Below, piece by piece: positions 29,134 through 37,628 of a stretch of DNA of 64,000 nt; position 1 is the first letter of the stretch, and every line of letters begins with the position of its first letter. Origin of the DNA: Corynebacterium sp. MSK041 (GTDB taxonomy: Bacteria > Actinomycetota > Actinomycetes > Mycobacteriales > Mycobacteriaceae); NCBI RefSeq assembly GCF_030232265.1, contig NZ_JASPJK010000011.1:1-64000 (forward strand). The letters are read 5' to 3'. The notes below the pieces were generated by a model that did no database searches, had not been told where the DNA came from, and saw only the letters and a program-made list of their open reading frames with translations. Both the position numbers and the translations under genes were made by a program.

Positions 29134-30864
29134 CTAGTCCTCCTTGGAATCTGAGGACTCTGGCGTCTCACCGTCCACCACCAGTGCTTCGGTGAGGCGC
29201 CATGTTTCGTTCTCAAAGTCGTACTCGAGCTCAGGGCGGTCGATCTCATTGCCCTCCGCGTCATAGCCCGGCGCGGGCTTGGCTTCGGCTTCCTCGTACT
29301 TCTCGGCCGTGTCGGTCTTCTCCCACTTACGGGAACGGAAGCGGCGGTCAGCGGAGGCGTCATCGCTCATTGCCTTGATCAGCGCGTACATCATGATGAA
29401 GTACACGAAGAAGAATGGCAGGGCGATGATGATCACCACTTCTTGCAGAGCTTGAATGCCGGAGTCGTTGATGAACAGCAGCGCAGCCGTAACCACACCG
29501 ACGGAACATGCCCAGGCGACTCGGTAGTAGCCCGGTGATTTTTCTTCCTCGCCAGTGGCAAACATGTCCATGACCATCGCGGCGGAGTCAATGGATGTGA
29601 CGAAGTAGAAGACGATCACAGCCAGGGCGACCGTGCCGGTGATCGTGTACAGCGGGTACTGCGCAAGCAAGGTAAACAGTGCCTGCGGTGTCTCACCATC
29701 TTCCACGACAGGGCCGGTGAGCACACCCGGGTTCTCGCTTTCCACTTCAAGGGCAGCGCGACCGAAGGTAGCAAACCAGATGATGTCAAAGAGAGTGGGC
29801 AGCATGATCGTGCCAGCGATGAACTCGCGGACACTGCGGCCACGGGAAATGCGGGCGAAGAACATACCCACGTACGGCGACCAACAGATGGTCCACGCCC
29901 AGTAGAACGCAGTCCAGGTGGCATGCCAGCCGGGGTTCTCACCGTTTGAATCCACCCAGAACATCAGCTCTGGCAGCGAATTGGCGTAGATGCCAAAGGA
30001 CTCGGTGATGTGCCCAATGATCTTCAAGGTCGGGCCCGCGATGAACAGGAACACCAGCAACAGGATGGAGCCGATGATGTTCAGATTGGACAGCAGCTTC
30101 ACGCCCTTGTCCAGGCCGGTAGCCACGGAGATGGAGGCGACCAGGGTGATGGCAATGATGATCACCAGCTGCACCCACGTCACCAGCGGGACGTCGAACA
30201 TGATGTTCAGGCCGGCACTGATCTGCAGCACACCAAGGCCCACGGAGACGGCGAGGCCGAAGACGGTGCCGATGATGCCCACTGCGTCGAGAAGCTTGCC
30301 GGGCCACTCGTACACCTTGGATCCTAGCAGCGGGGAGAACATCGAGGAGTAGCGCGCGGGCATCTTGCGCTTGTAAATGAAGTAACCCATAGCCAGGCCA
30401 GGCAGGGTGAAGATCACCCACATGTGAATACCGAAGTGGTAGTAGGTGAACTCAAAAGCTTGGCGGATGGCGCCGGGGCTCATGGATTCAAAGTCGCCGC
30501 GCGGCGGGTTGAAGGAGTGGTGCAGAGGTTCAGCCGCACCCCAGAACATCAGGGTTGCGCCCATGCCGGCGGCAAACAGCATGGAGAACCAGACGGGGAG
30601 GGAGTACTCCGGGTCATCGTCATCATCGCCGAGTTTGAAGTTGCCGTATTTAGATACGAAAACAACAATGAGGAAGACGAACACCGTGGACACACCGCCG
30701 ATGTACAGCCACGCGAAGTTGTCCATCATCCAGCCGGAGACCTGCGAGTATGTCTCACGGGCACGCTCGCCGAAAATGATGGTGGCGGCCACGAAAAGGG
30801 TGATGAACCCGGCCGCGGCGCCGAAGATCAGAGGGTCTGAGTGAAATCTAGGTTTCCTAGGCAT
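29134..30864 (-). CDS. BCCT-family compatible-solute/choline-type transporter
   Basis: Secondary transporter of 576 residues with 12 membrane segments and an acidic C-terminal tail of about 70 residues. Family stretches: WGAAEPLHHSF, GLAVSVGLGVLQ, FARISRGRSVREFI. I chose the ATG at 30864 (MPRKPRF); the upstream open frame is the antisense shadow of thiF. Some aromatic-box residues of betaine carriers look replaced (YHFGIHMWVIF, FYWAWTICWSP), so the solute may not be betaine. Divergent from thiF with only 24 bases between starts. Confidence 0.92.
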   Translation of the reverse strand: MPRKPRFHSDPLIFGAAAGFITLFVAATIIFGERARETYSQVSGWMMDNFAWLYIGGVSTVFVFLIVVFVSKYGNFKLGDDDDDPEYSLPVWFSMLFAAGMGATLMFWGAAEPLHHSFNPPRGDFESMSPGAIRQAFEFTYYHFGIHMWVIFTLPGLAMGYFIYKRKMPARYSSMFSPLLGSKVYEWPGKLLDAVGIIGTVFGLAVSVGLGVLQISAGLNIMFDVPLVTWVQLVIIIAITLVASISVATGLDKGVKLLSNLNIIGSILLLVFLFIAGPTLKIIGHITESFGIYANSLPELMFWVDSNGENPGWHATWTAFYWAWTICWSPYVGMFFARISRGRSVREFIAGTIMLPTLFDIIWFATFGRAALEVESENPGVLTGPVVEDGETPQALFTLLAQYPLYTITGTVALAVIVFYFVTSIDSAAMVMDMFATGEEEKSPGYYRVAWACSVGVVTAALLFINDSGIQALQEVVIIIALPFFFVYFIMMYALIKAMSDDASADRRFRSRKWEKTDTAEKYEEAEAKPAPGYDAEGNEIDRPELEYDFENETWRLTEALVVDGETPESSDSKED

Positions 30865-30888
30865 GACGATCAAGCTTAAGTTAAAAGC

Positions 30889-32007
30889 GTGACTAACGCT
30901 CATCAGATTCCACAAAGCGAACTTCAACGCACCGCGCGCCAGATGAATTTGCCGGGCTTCGGCCCTGAGCAACAGACCGCGCTCCATGCAGCTCACGTGC
31001 TGGTCATCGGGGCAGGCGGCCTTGGTTGCCCCATCATGCAAACGCTCGCCGCGACGGGGGTGGGAAAAATTTCGCTTATCGACGATGACACCGTCGACCT
31101 CACCAACATCCACCGTCAAATTCTCTTCGGCGCAGATGATGTCGGCCGGAAGAAGACGGAAGTGGCGGCCGAGCGGCTGAAAGCACTGCAGCCCGACATT
31201 GAGGTCACCATCATCGACGGCCGCATGACCGCGGATAACGCCGTGGGACTCCTCGAGGGCATCGATGTGCTTATCGACGGCTCCGATACCTTCGCCACCA
31301 AATTCCTCGCCGCCGACGTCGCGGAGATCACCGGCACTCCCCTGGTGTGGGGCTCCGTGCTCCGCTACCGCGGCGACGTCGCCCTGTGGTGGTCCGGCCC
31401 AGGTGCCCCGGAAGGCGGCGTAGGCCTGCGTGACCTCTACCCCGACCAACCCGATGCGGGCTCGGTCCCCGACTGCGCCACCGCCGGTGTACTGGGCGTG
31501 ACCACCTCGGTTGTTGGCGGACTCATGGCCACGGAGGTAATCAAGTTCCTCACCGGCATCGGACAGTCCGAGGTGGGCAAGTTGATGATGTATGACGCGC
31601 TGGGGGCGTCGATTAGCGAGTTCCACGTGACCCGCGACCCGGCGCGTGCGCTGACGACCTCTCTGCGCACGAGCTATGGCGAGGTCTGCGCCGTGCCCGA
31701 CGGTGCGCCGGAGCTGCTCGCACAACTGGAAGCTGGCAAGCTCATTCCGCTGGATGTGCGCGAACCGCACGAAAAAGCCATCGCGGACATGCCTGTTCCT
31801 GGCCACCTGCTGCCCACTTCTGATCTGGAGATCCAGCCCCGACTAGCCGCCGATTTCTTGGACAGCGTCGAAGCAGGCTCCCGCGTGCTTGTCTATTGCG
31901 CCTCCGGCATCCGCTCACAGTGGTTCGTGGACACCTTCGAACCGCTGGCGAAGGAGCGTGGCATTGAATTGGTGAACTTTCCCGGCGGAGTCAAGCTGCT
32001 AGCGTAG
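30889..32007 (+). CDS. thiF: ThiF/MoeB-type adenylyltransferase with rhodanese domain
   Basis: Activates the C-terminal glycine of ThiS (or MoaD) with ATP and supplies sulfur. 372 residues: E1-like domain with VIGAGGLGCP and IDDDTVDLTNIHRQILF, then a rhodanese domain from about 270 with the active-site loop VYCASGIRS. The zinc CxxC pairs of E. coli MoeB are not seen; only PDCATAGVLG remains. GTG start, short or leaderless 5' end (TTAAGT at 30875-30880). With thiS nearby, a role in thiamine synthesis is most likely; MoeB-type service is possible. Confidence 0.88.
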   Translation: MTNAHQIPQSELQRTARQMNLPGFGPEQQTALHAAHVLVIGAGGLGCPIMQTLAATGVGKISLIDDDTVDLTNIHRQILFGADDVGRKKTEVAAERLKALQPDIEVTIIDGRMTADNAVGLLEGIDVLIDGSDTFATKFLAADVAEITGTPLVWGSVLRYRGDVALWWSGPGAPEGGVGLRDLYPDQPDAGSVPDCATAGVLGVTTSVVGGLMATEVIKFLTGIGQSEVGKLMMYDALGASISEFHVTRDPARALTTSLRTSYGEVCAVPDGAPELLAQLEAGKLIPLDVREPHEKAIADMPVPGHLLPTSDLEIQPRLAADFLDSVEAGSRVLVYCASGIRSQWFVDTFEPLAKERGIELVNFPGGVKLLA

Positions 32008-32011
32008 GAGC

Positions 32012-33142
32012 ATGACTAACACCAAACTCCCCCTGTCCAACATCGATCCGGATGGCCTGCTGGAATACTCCGCAGTGTTCAGCGACCGCTCCCTGAACCA
32101 CATGTCTGCCCGCTTCATCGGCGTCATGCAGGAACTGCAGTCCATCCTCCGCGAGACCTACAACGCCTCTACCATGGCCGTTGTCCCCGGTGGTGGCACC
32201 TTTGCCATGGAGGCTGTGGCCCGTCAGTTCGCCCGCGGCAAGAAGGCACTGGTGATCCGTACCGGTAACTTCTCCTACCGCTGGACCCAGATCTTCGACA
32301 CCGGCAATATCACCGACTCCGCCATCGTGCTCAACGCGGAGCCGACCGGTGACGCGCAGCGCCCGTCCTACGTCCCGCCAGCTGCTACGGCACGTATCCG
32401 CGAGGAGCGCCCCGCCGTGGTCATCGCCGCCCACGTGGAAACCGCCGCTGGCCTGGAGCTGCCGAAGGAGTACATCACCGAACTGACCCAGGCCACCCAC
32501 GACGCTGGTGGGCTGTTCGTCCTCGACTGTGTTGCCGCCGGCACCAAGTGGGTGGACATGAAGGAGTGCGGCGTGGACATTCTCATCACCGCCCCGCAGA
32601 AGGGCTGGTCCGGCTCCCCGTCCACCGGCTACATCATGTTCTCCGAGGCAGCCCGCGCGGAGCTGAACAACACCACCTCCGATAGCTTTGCCATGGACCT
32701 GAAGAAGTGGACCGCGATCTCCGAGGGCTACGCCTCCGGCTCCGCTGCCTACCACGCCACCCTTCCCACTGACACTATCCAGCACAACCTGGCCCTGATG
32801 AAGGAAGCCAAGGAAGTCGGGCTGGACACGCTCACCGAACGTCAGGTGGAGCTGGGCACCAAGATCCGCCAGGTTCTGGCTGACCGCGGCTTCGTCTCCG
32901 TTGCCGCCCCGGGTTATGAGGCCTCCTCCATCGTGGTCATGCACGCCACCACCCCGGAGCAGGCTAGCGGCGCTGCCTTCAAGCAGGCCGGCATCCAGAT
33001 CGCTTCCGGTGTGCCGCTGCACGTGGGCGAGCCGGAGAACTTCTCCACTTTCCGCATCGGCCTCTTCGGCCTGGACAAGTGGGCCGACGTCGACGCGGCC
33101 GTTGCCCGCTTCACGGAGGCACTGGACAAGGTCGAGCGCTAA
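32012..33142 (+). CDS. Class V aminotransferase
   Basis: PLP enzyme of the alanine-glyoxylate/serine-pyruvate aminotransferase group, 376 residues. The PLP Lys lies in ITAPQKGWSGSPS; VPGGGTFAMEAVARQ and VLDCVAAGTKWVDMKECGVD are typical of the fold. It starts four bases after thiF and may share its transcript. Exact substrates are unknown. Its TAA overlaps the dipZ stop by four bases (CTAA, 33139-33142). Confidence 0.85.
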   Translation: MTNTKLPLSNIDPDGLLEYSAVFSDRSLNHMSARFIGVMQELQSILRETYNASTMAVVPGGGTFAMEAVARQFARGKKALVIRTGNFSYRWTQIFDTGNITDSAIVLNAEPTGDAQRPSYVPPAATARIREERPAVVIAAHVETAAGLELPKEYITELTQATHDAGGLFVLDCVAAGTKWVDMKECGVDILITAPQKGWSGSPSTGYIMFSEAARAELNNTTSDSFAMDLKKWTAISEGYASGSAAYHATLPTDTIQHNLALMKEAKEVGLDTLTERQVELGTKIRQVLADRGFVSVAAPGYEASSIVVMHATTPEQASGAAFKQAGIQIASGVPLHVGEPENFSTFRIGLFGLDKWADVDAAVARFTEALDKVER

Positions 33143-34764
33143 CCAAACGTCAGCGAATACAACTTCACGCCTGCCGATGGCCGGATGCGCAGCACCCCAT
33201 CGATGGGCGTGTCGCCTTTCACTAGGTCCAAGGTGCCGTCGGTGACCTCGAAGGTCTTAGTGGAGCCGTCTGGGTACTCCACGTCCACCGACCCATTACC
33301 GGACACCACCAGCTGCACCCACGCGGCGTGCACGTTGATGTCCATGTGACCGCCATCAGCCTCCACGGATTCTGGCCCCAGCGTCCACTTCCCGGACAGC
33401 GCGAACATGTACGTCCCCGGCGCGGGCTGCTCGCCAAAGTCGCGCGGGCCATCGATGTAGTCCCGCTGCGCTGTGTACTTCGCACGCGCGGTACCCAGGT
33501 AGGTCTCCGGGTTACGGTCCTTCGTGCCAGACTCACCCGCTTGCTTTTCGACGACCTCCGGCAACTCCACCCCCGGATTCGCCTCCCGCAGCAGTTGACG
33601 GATGAGCTGCTCCGTCTCGGCATACGAGCCCTCCCCTTCCACGATCTGGCGGACATTGCCGTCCTTGTCGATGAGGTAGCGCGCCGGCCAGTAGCGGTTG
33701 TTGAAGTTCTTCCAGGTCGCAAAGGAATTGTCTTGCGCCACTGGATAGTGGATGCCTTCTTTCTCCACGGCGGCCTTCACGTTGTCCAGGTCGTGTTCGA
33801 AGCCGTACTCCGGGGAGTGGACGCCGACGACGGTGAGGCCGGCGTCGCGGTAGGCGTCGTAAAGCTTGGTGATGTGCTCCCCTGCCCGCTGGCAGTTAAT
33901 GCAGGCATAGGCCCAGAAGTCCACGAGCATGACGCCGCCGTCCTGCGGGCTTGGCGGCTGGTCGGTGTTGATCCAGTTCTCCAGGCCGGCGAATTCGGGG
34001 GCGGGGCCGCAGTCGTGGAGGGTGGAGGGGTCGGAGCGTCGACAAGCATTCAGCTCACCCGTACCCAACGCATTGGTGGCGAAGTCTGAGTTCTCAAAAC
34101 GCTGCGACAGGCCCGCCGTCCAGTTCGGCAGCGAGCGCTGAATAGCGGCCGGCGCATTGAGCGCGAGCGCGAGCGTGAACACGAGCACGATCGCACCAAT
34201 CGCGCGGCGGTGACGTTGCACCACGTCGACCTTCTCCCCGATCTTGTTGCCCGCGAGCGCGAAGATGAACAGCGGCAGCGCGGAACCCAGCGCGAAAGCC
34301 ACGGTGAGCAGCACCGTATTCCAGCCGATCTCACCCGTACTACCCGCCACCGTCACCGCGGCGAGCACTGGCCCTGCACACGGCACGTACACCGCACCGA
34401 GCGCCAACCCGATAACAAAACCACCCTTGTCCTTGGCATTCTGCTGGAGCTGGTACGGGCGCGGAATGGCATCAAAGGGCTTCTGCACGATCGCACCGAT
34501 CTTCGGGAAAATCATGCTCAACCCGACCAGGCACAGCAGGACAATGCCCGTCCACCGCAGCACCGACGGCGGCAAATGCAACACGCTGAGCAACAACGAA
34601 CCCAGCAACGCAATCACCGCAAAACTAATGGTCAAACCCGCCACCACGTGCGATGGTTTGCGGCCCACACTCACACCGAGCACCACCGGCAACACTGGCA
34701 AAATGCACGGCGAGAGCGCTGTGATCACCCCTCCGATAAAGCCGACGAGAACAACACTGAACAT
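33139..34764 (-). CDS. dipZ: DipZ-type thiol-disulfide protein (CcdA + thioredoxin)
   Basis: Membrane-anchored electron carrier of 541 residues. The N-terminal CcdA part has six segments and the Cys-Pro motif LSPCILPVLP; a second Cys is in VPCAGPV. An extracytoplasmic thioredoxin-like domain follows with FWAYACINCQRAG (CINC) near residue 290, and a beta-rich C-terminal domain. I chose the ATG at 34764 after AAGGACG; the frame opens at 34800. It faces the lipopeptide-sigK-rskA operon, the setting known for M. tuberculosis dipZ in the SigK regulon. Confidence 0.9.
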   Translation of the reverse strand: MFSVVLVGFIGGVITALSPCILPVLPVVLGVSVGRKPSHVVAGLTISFAVIALLGSLLLSVLHLPPSVLRWTGIVLLCLVGLSMIFPKIGAIVQKPFDAIPRPYQLQQNAKDKGGFVIGLALGAVYVPCAGPVLAAVTVAGSTGEIGWNTVLLTVAFALGSALPLFIFALAGNKIGEKVDVVQRHRRAIGAIVLVFTLALALNAPAAIQRSLPNWTAGLSQRFENSDFATNALGTGELNACRRSDPSTLHDCGPAPEFAGLENWINTDQPPSPQDGGVMLVDFWAYACINCQRAGEHITKLYDAYRDAGLTVVGVHSPEYGFEHDLDNVKAAVEKEGIHYPVAQDNSFATWKNFNNRYWPARYLIDKDGNVRQIVEGEGSYAETEQLIRQLLREANPGVELPEVVEKQAGESGTKDRNPETYLGTARAKYTAQRDYIDGPRDFGEQPAPGTYMFALSGKWTLGPESVEADGGHMDINVHAAWVQLVVSGNGSVDVEYPDGSTKTFEVTDGTLDLVKGDTPIDGVLRIRPSAGVKLYSLTFG

Positions 34765-34836
34765 CTCAAACGTCCTTACTTCATTGCGTTTTCCTGACAC
34801 CCGGAACTACGGAGCCACCCACTTTTTCGGATTGGT

Positions 34837-34865
34837 CCAATCTGCTGTGGCGGGGTGCTCCGTAG
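34837..34865 (+). promoter_or_regulatory. Possible SigK-type promoter
   Basis: CCAATC (34837-34842), 17 bases, then CCGTAG (34860-34865) resembles the mycobacterial SigK consensus (CCATCC / CCGAAT) at four of six positions in each box. It would transcribe the Met-rich lipopeptide gene with sigK, giving autoregulation. Confidence 0.35.
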
Positions 34866-34923
34866 TACTTCATGACGGGCCCGAAAACTGCGCCCGCGAC
34901 ACCAACCCAATGAAGGAGACACC

Positions 34924-35100
34924 ATGTCTATCAAGCGCACCATCGCCACCGCCAGCACCATCGCCATCGCCGCTGTCAGCCTCGTTGCTTGCAACGACTC
35001 CGCAGACAAGATGGACAACATGGACAAGATGGACGGCTCCATGACCCCGAGCTCCAGCGCGATGATGAGCGAGGACAAGATGATGGAAGAATCCAAGTAA
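34924..35100 (+). CDS. Small Met/Asp-rich lipopeptide upstream of sigK
   Basis: 58 residues: signal peptide with lipobox (LVAC, Cys 23) then a mature peptide of only 36 residues built of MDNMDKMDG-like units. Strong AAGGAG site; three bases separate its stop from the sigK ATG. In mycobacteria the SigK regulon includes the fasciclin lipoprotein MPT83 and its homologue MPT70; here only a Met-rich stub stands in the place. It may bind copper or act as a methionine redox sink at the surface, which would suit dipZ next door. Function is inferred only. Confidence 0.75.
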   Translation: MSIKRTIATASTIAIAAVSLVACNDSADKMDNMDKMDGSMTPSSSAMMSEDKMMEESK

Positions 35101-35103
35101 TCC

Positions 35104-35679
35104 ATGACCCGGGTGTTAGATTTGGAACTTGTGGATCTGGATAGTCTGTTAGACGGCGTGCGCGCAGGTGATAAAGCCGCGTTCAGTGCGCTGTATGACG
35201 CCATCGCGCCACAAGTTCTTGGTCTAGCCACTCACATTCTGCGCGACCAGGCCCAAGCCGAAGAGGTCACCCAAGAGGTGTTCGTGGAGGTGTGGCAGAA
35301 AGCCCACACTTTCGATCCGGCTCGGGGCAGCGCAAAGTCGTGGGTACTCCGCCTGGCCAAGTCGCGGTCTATTGACAGGCTGCGGAGTTGGCGCAGTGCG
35401 CAGGCCCGCGATACGGAAGACTTCAACCTGCAGCTCACCACGTGGGTCGCTCCCGCTGAAGAGGAAGCCGAGCAGCGGCTAGAATCGCAGGAGCTGCAAG
35501 AACTCATTGATTCGATTGGGGAGCCCCACCGCAGCGCGCTCATGTTGGCGTACTTCGGGGAGTACACCCACCAAGAAATCGCCGATGCAACGGGTGTTGC
35601 GCTGGGCACCGCAAAGACGCGTGTGCGCGACGGCCTGCAGAAGTTGCGCAAGGCAGTGACAGTGAAAGGATGCCTGTGA
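35104..35679 (+). CDS. sigK: ECF RNA polymerase sigma factor, SigK type
   Basis: Alternative sigma factor of 191 residues: region 2 with AEEVTQEVFVEVWQKA (about 53-68) and region 4 helix-turn-helix with YTHQEIADATGVALGTAKTR. Cognate anti-sigma follows with overlapping stop/start (TGATG). By analogy with mycobacterial SigK it should control dipZ and the lipopeptide upstream. Assignment as SigK rests on this context. Confidence 0.88.
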   Translation: MTRVLDLELVDLDSLLDGVRAGDKAAFSALYDAIAPQVLGLATHILRDQAQAEEVTQEVFVEVWQKAHTFDPARGSAKSWVLRLAKSRSIDRLRSWRSAQARDTEDFNLQLTTWVAPAEEEAEQRLESQELQELIDSIGEPHRSALMLAYFGEYTHQEIADATGVALGTAKTRVRDGLQKLRKAVTVKGCL

Positions 35680-36266
35680 TGGATAAGGATTTTGAGGACC
35701 TGTTCAATTCCGCGGCCTCACCAGTCACGCCACCGCCAGAGCTCAAAGACGCGATCATGCAGCGTATCGACGCCACCGAGCAACCCACCGACCTCACCAC
35801 CGCCCGGAACAATCGCCTGAGCCGCCGCCTCATGGCCGCCGCTGCTGCTGTCGTGCTGTTTGTTGGCGGTGGCATTGTGGTCACCCAGTTCAACGACAAT
35901 GGCGCCACGGAATCCGTAACTGCCCAGGGCATCGAGGAGATGCATGCGGTCATGGGTGCTGAGGATGCGCGCCAGGGCCAGGCGGACGCCATGGGAGCAA
36001 CGCTGGACATCGTGCTCAGCTCCGACATGGGCAAAGGCGGCGCCATGGTCAATGGCCAGCCCGCGCTTGCGGACGGCATGGGTGCCCAAGTCTGGGCCGT
36101 CATGGACGACGGCGCGATGGAATCCGCCGGCGTCATCGGCCAGGAACCCCACGACGACGTGTGGATGCCCCTGCCCGGCGGCACCGCCTCCGTCCTGGTC
36201 ACCGAGGAAGTGGCCGCCGGCGCCGAGCAGCCCTCCGGCACGGTGCTGGCCAAGGTGCAGCTCTAG
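35679..36266 (+). CDS. rskA: Anti-sigma-K factor RskA-like membrane protein
   Basis: 195 residues: cytoplasmic N-terminal sigma-binding part (about 1-50), one membrane segment (LMAAAAAVVLFVGGGIVV) and an extracytoplasmic RskA domain rich in Met and Gly. It holds SigK inactive until an outside signal releases it. I chose the ATG at 35679, which overlaps the sigK stop and has GAAAGGA upstream. Confidence 0.88.
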   Translation: MDKDFEDLFNSAASPVTPPPELKDAIMQRIDATEQPTDLTTARNNRLSRRLMAAAAAVVLFVGGGIVVTQFNDNGATESVTAQGIEEMHAVMGAEDARQGQADAMGATLDIVLSSDMGKGGAMVNGQPALADGMGAQVWAVMDDGAMESAGVIGQEPHDDVWMPLPGGTASVLVTEEVAAGAEQPSGTVLAKVQL

Positions 36267-36280
36267 CCCCCGCCCGCCGC

Positions 36281-36350
36281 AGAACCCGAACCTTAGACCC
36301 CGAACTTCGCGTAAAAAGTGGTGACTTTCGGGGTCTAATGTTCGGGGTTT
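36281..36350. repeat. Inverted-repeat intergenic element, copy B
   Basis: Arms at 36283-36304 and 36327-36349 are near-perfect inverted repeats, AACCC(C)GAACMTTAGACCCCGAA, the same family as 5176-5242. It fills the gap between the convergent rskA and LLM genes and could act as a two-way terminator. Confidence 0.75.
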
Positions 36351-36359
36351 AGACGACTG

Positions 36360-37316
36360 TTAGCGCAGGGCGGGGAGCACGTACTCGATCAACTCGTCGA
36401 TCTGCTCCTCCGCAGAGCGTTTCGACGACCTAAAGTTCACCATCACGTGATTGATCCCCACCTCGCGCTGGGTGTGCAGCAATTCGATGAGGGCATTGCG
36501 GCCCAGGCGGTAGCCGAAGGTGCCGCCGGAAGCAGGCGCGTCTGGGTCTTCGTGGAGGTCCAGCCAGAGTGACTCGGCAAACGGTTTGAACTGGTCCGGG
36601 CCAACAGCTGTCTGCCAATTGCGCACGTTCTGGCGCTGGATCTCCAGGCCCTTGTGGTACATCAGCCAGCCGTGGGTGTGCTCCGCGCGCCACTCCAGGG
36701 TCTGCTGGCAGGAGCCGGTGGCCAACAGAGGGACTTCGCGGGCGATGGGTTTGGGCACGACATCAGCGCCGCCCATTTTGCCGCCGGACCAGCGGATGGG
36801 GGTGGCGGTGGTGAGGGTGGCGCGTCGATAAGCAGCAATTCTTTCGCGGAACTCTTCGTCGCGGTTGCCTTTGTCCTGGCCGAAGGCGGGGAACTCCTCC
36901 GGGCGATCGCCGGTAGCCACCCCCATGAGGAAGCGGCCGCCGGAAAGCCGATCAAGCGTGGCGGCGCGCTTGGCCAGCAGCAACGGGTGCTGGAAGGGCA
37001 CGACGATCGCAGCAGTGCCGAGCGCGATATCAGTGGTCTGCGCCGCGATGTAGCTCAAGTACATCCAAGGGTCGTAGACCTGGCCGACGTCACCGAACGT
37101 TTCGACGCGCAGCGGGATATCGCGGACCCAAATGGCGGCCACTCCCCCGGCCTCTGCCTTGCGGATGAGGCGCAGCTGGTTCTCCAGGCTGTCCTGGGGG
37201 TTGGCCTCCGCATCCTCCTCGATAGGCAAGGACAGGCCCACAGTGAGCTCACCTTGCTGGAAAGTGCGCTTGAAGCCGGGGAGGTCGGTGTATGGGAGGT
37301 CCGAAAGCTCAAACAT
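36360..37316 (-). CDS. LLM-class (luciferase-like) oxidoreductase
   Basis: F420- or flavin-dependent TIM-barrel oxidoreductase of 318 residues. IWVRDIPLRVETFGDVGQVY, ALGTAAIVVPFQHPLLLAK and LDRLSGGRFLMGVATGDRP are typical of the luciferase-like family. Substrate unknown. It ends convergently with rskA across the palindromic repeat. Confidence 0.87.
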   Translation of the reverse strand: MFELSDLPYTDLPGFKRTFQQGELTVGLSLPIEEDAEANPQDSLENQLRLIRKAEAGGVAAIWVRDIPLRVETFGDVGQVYDPWMYLSYIAAQTTDIALGTAAIVVPFQHPLLLAKRAATLDRLSGGRFLMGVATGDRPEEFPAFGQDKGNRDEEFRERIAAYRRATLTTATPIRWSGGKMGGADVVPKPIAREVPLLATGSCQQTLEWRAEHTHGWLMYHKGLEIQRQNVRNWQTAVGPDQFKPFAESLWLDLHEDPDAPASGGTFGYRLGRNALIELLHTQREVGINHVMVNFRSSKRSAEEQIDELIEYVLPALR

Positions 37317-37325
37317 ACCCCCAGC

Positions 37326-37535
37326 TTAGAAGAACTGGGAGACCACCCCGAAGAGATCGCTCACGATCGCATCCGAGCTGTACTCGCCGAAGATCTCGCG
37401 GGCCATGTCGCGCTTCTCCTCCTCAGGCTTGGTCAGCTCCGACAGTTTGACGGAGGCGACGATGAGGTCGATCAGGTCTTTGATGATGTCCACGACACCG
37501 TCCGGCACACCGCCGAGAAGCTTGTCCAGATTCAC
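37326..37535 (-). CDS. Small amphipathic protein of unknown function
   Basis: 69 residues without signal peptide, with a long amphipathic helical stretch (VPDGVVDIIKDLIDLIVASV) and an acidic centre, ending in SQFF. I chose the GTG at 37535 because AAAAGGAG lies upstream; the frame opens at 37565. Small acidic helical proteins without signal peptides form pores (PorH/PorA) in the corynebacterial outer membrane; this resembles them in style only. It ends nine bases upstream of the LLM gene start. Confidence 0.55.
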   Translation of the reverse strand: MNLDKLLGGVPDGVVDIIKDLIDLIVASVKLSELTKPEEEKRDMAREIFGEYSSDAIVSDLFGVVSQFF

Positions 37536-37628
37536 TACTACCCCACTCCTTTTGTAAGCCAACATATCTGTGATGTTCAGAGATTACAGCGCCAGTGAAG
37601 GTTTGGGGCAGGAAACGGAAAACTTGCG

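Noticed and set aside
30865..31806. N-terminal extension of the BCCT frame
   Set aside because: It lies antisense to thiF and has no transporter-like sequence; the family start is at 30864.
36654..37598. 314-codon plus-strand frame over the LLM gene
   Set aside because: Antisense shadow; the minus-strand luciferase-like protein is clear.
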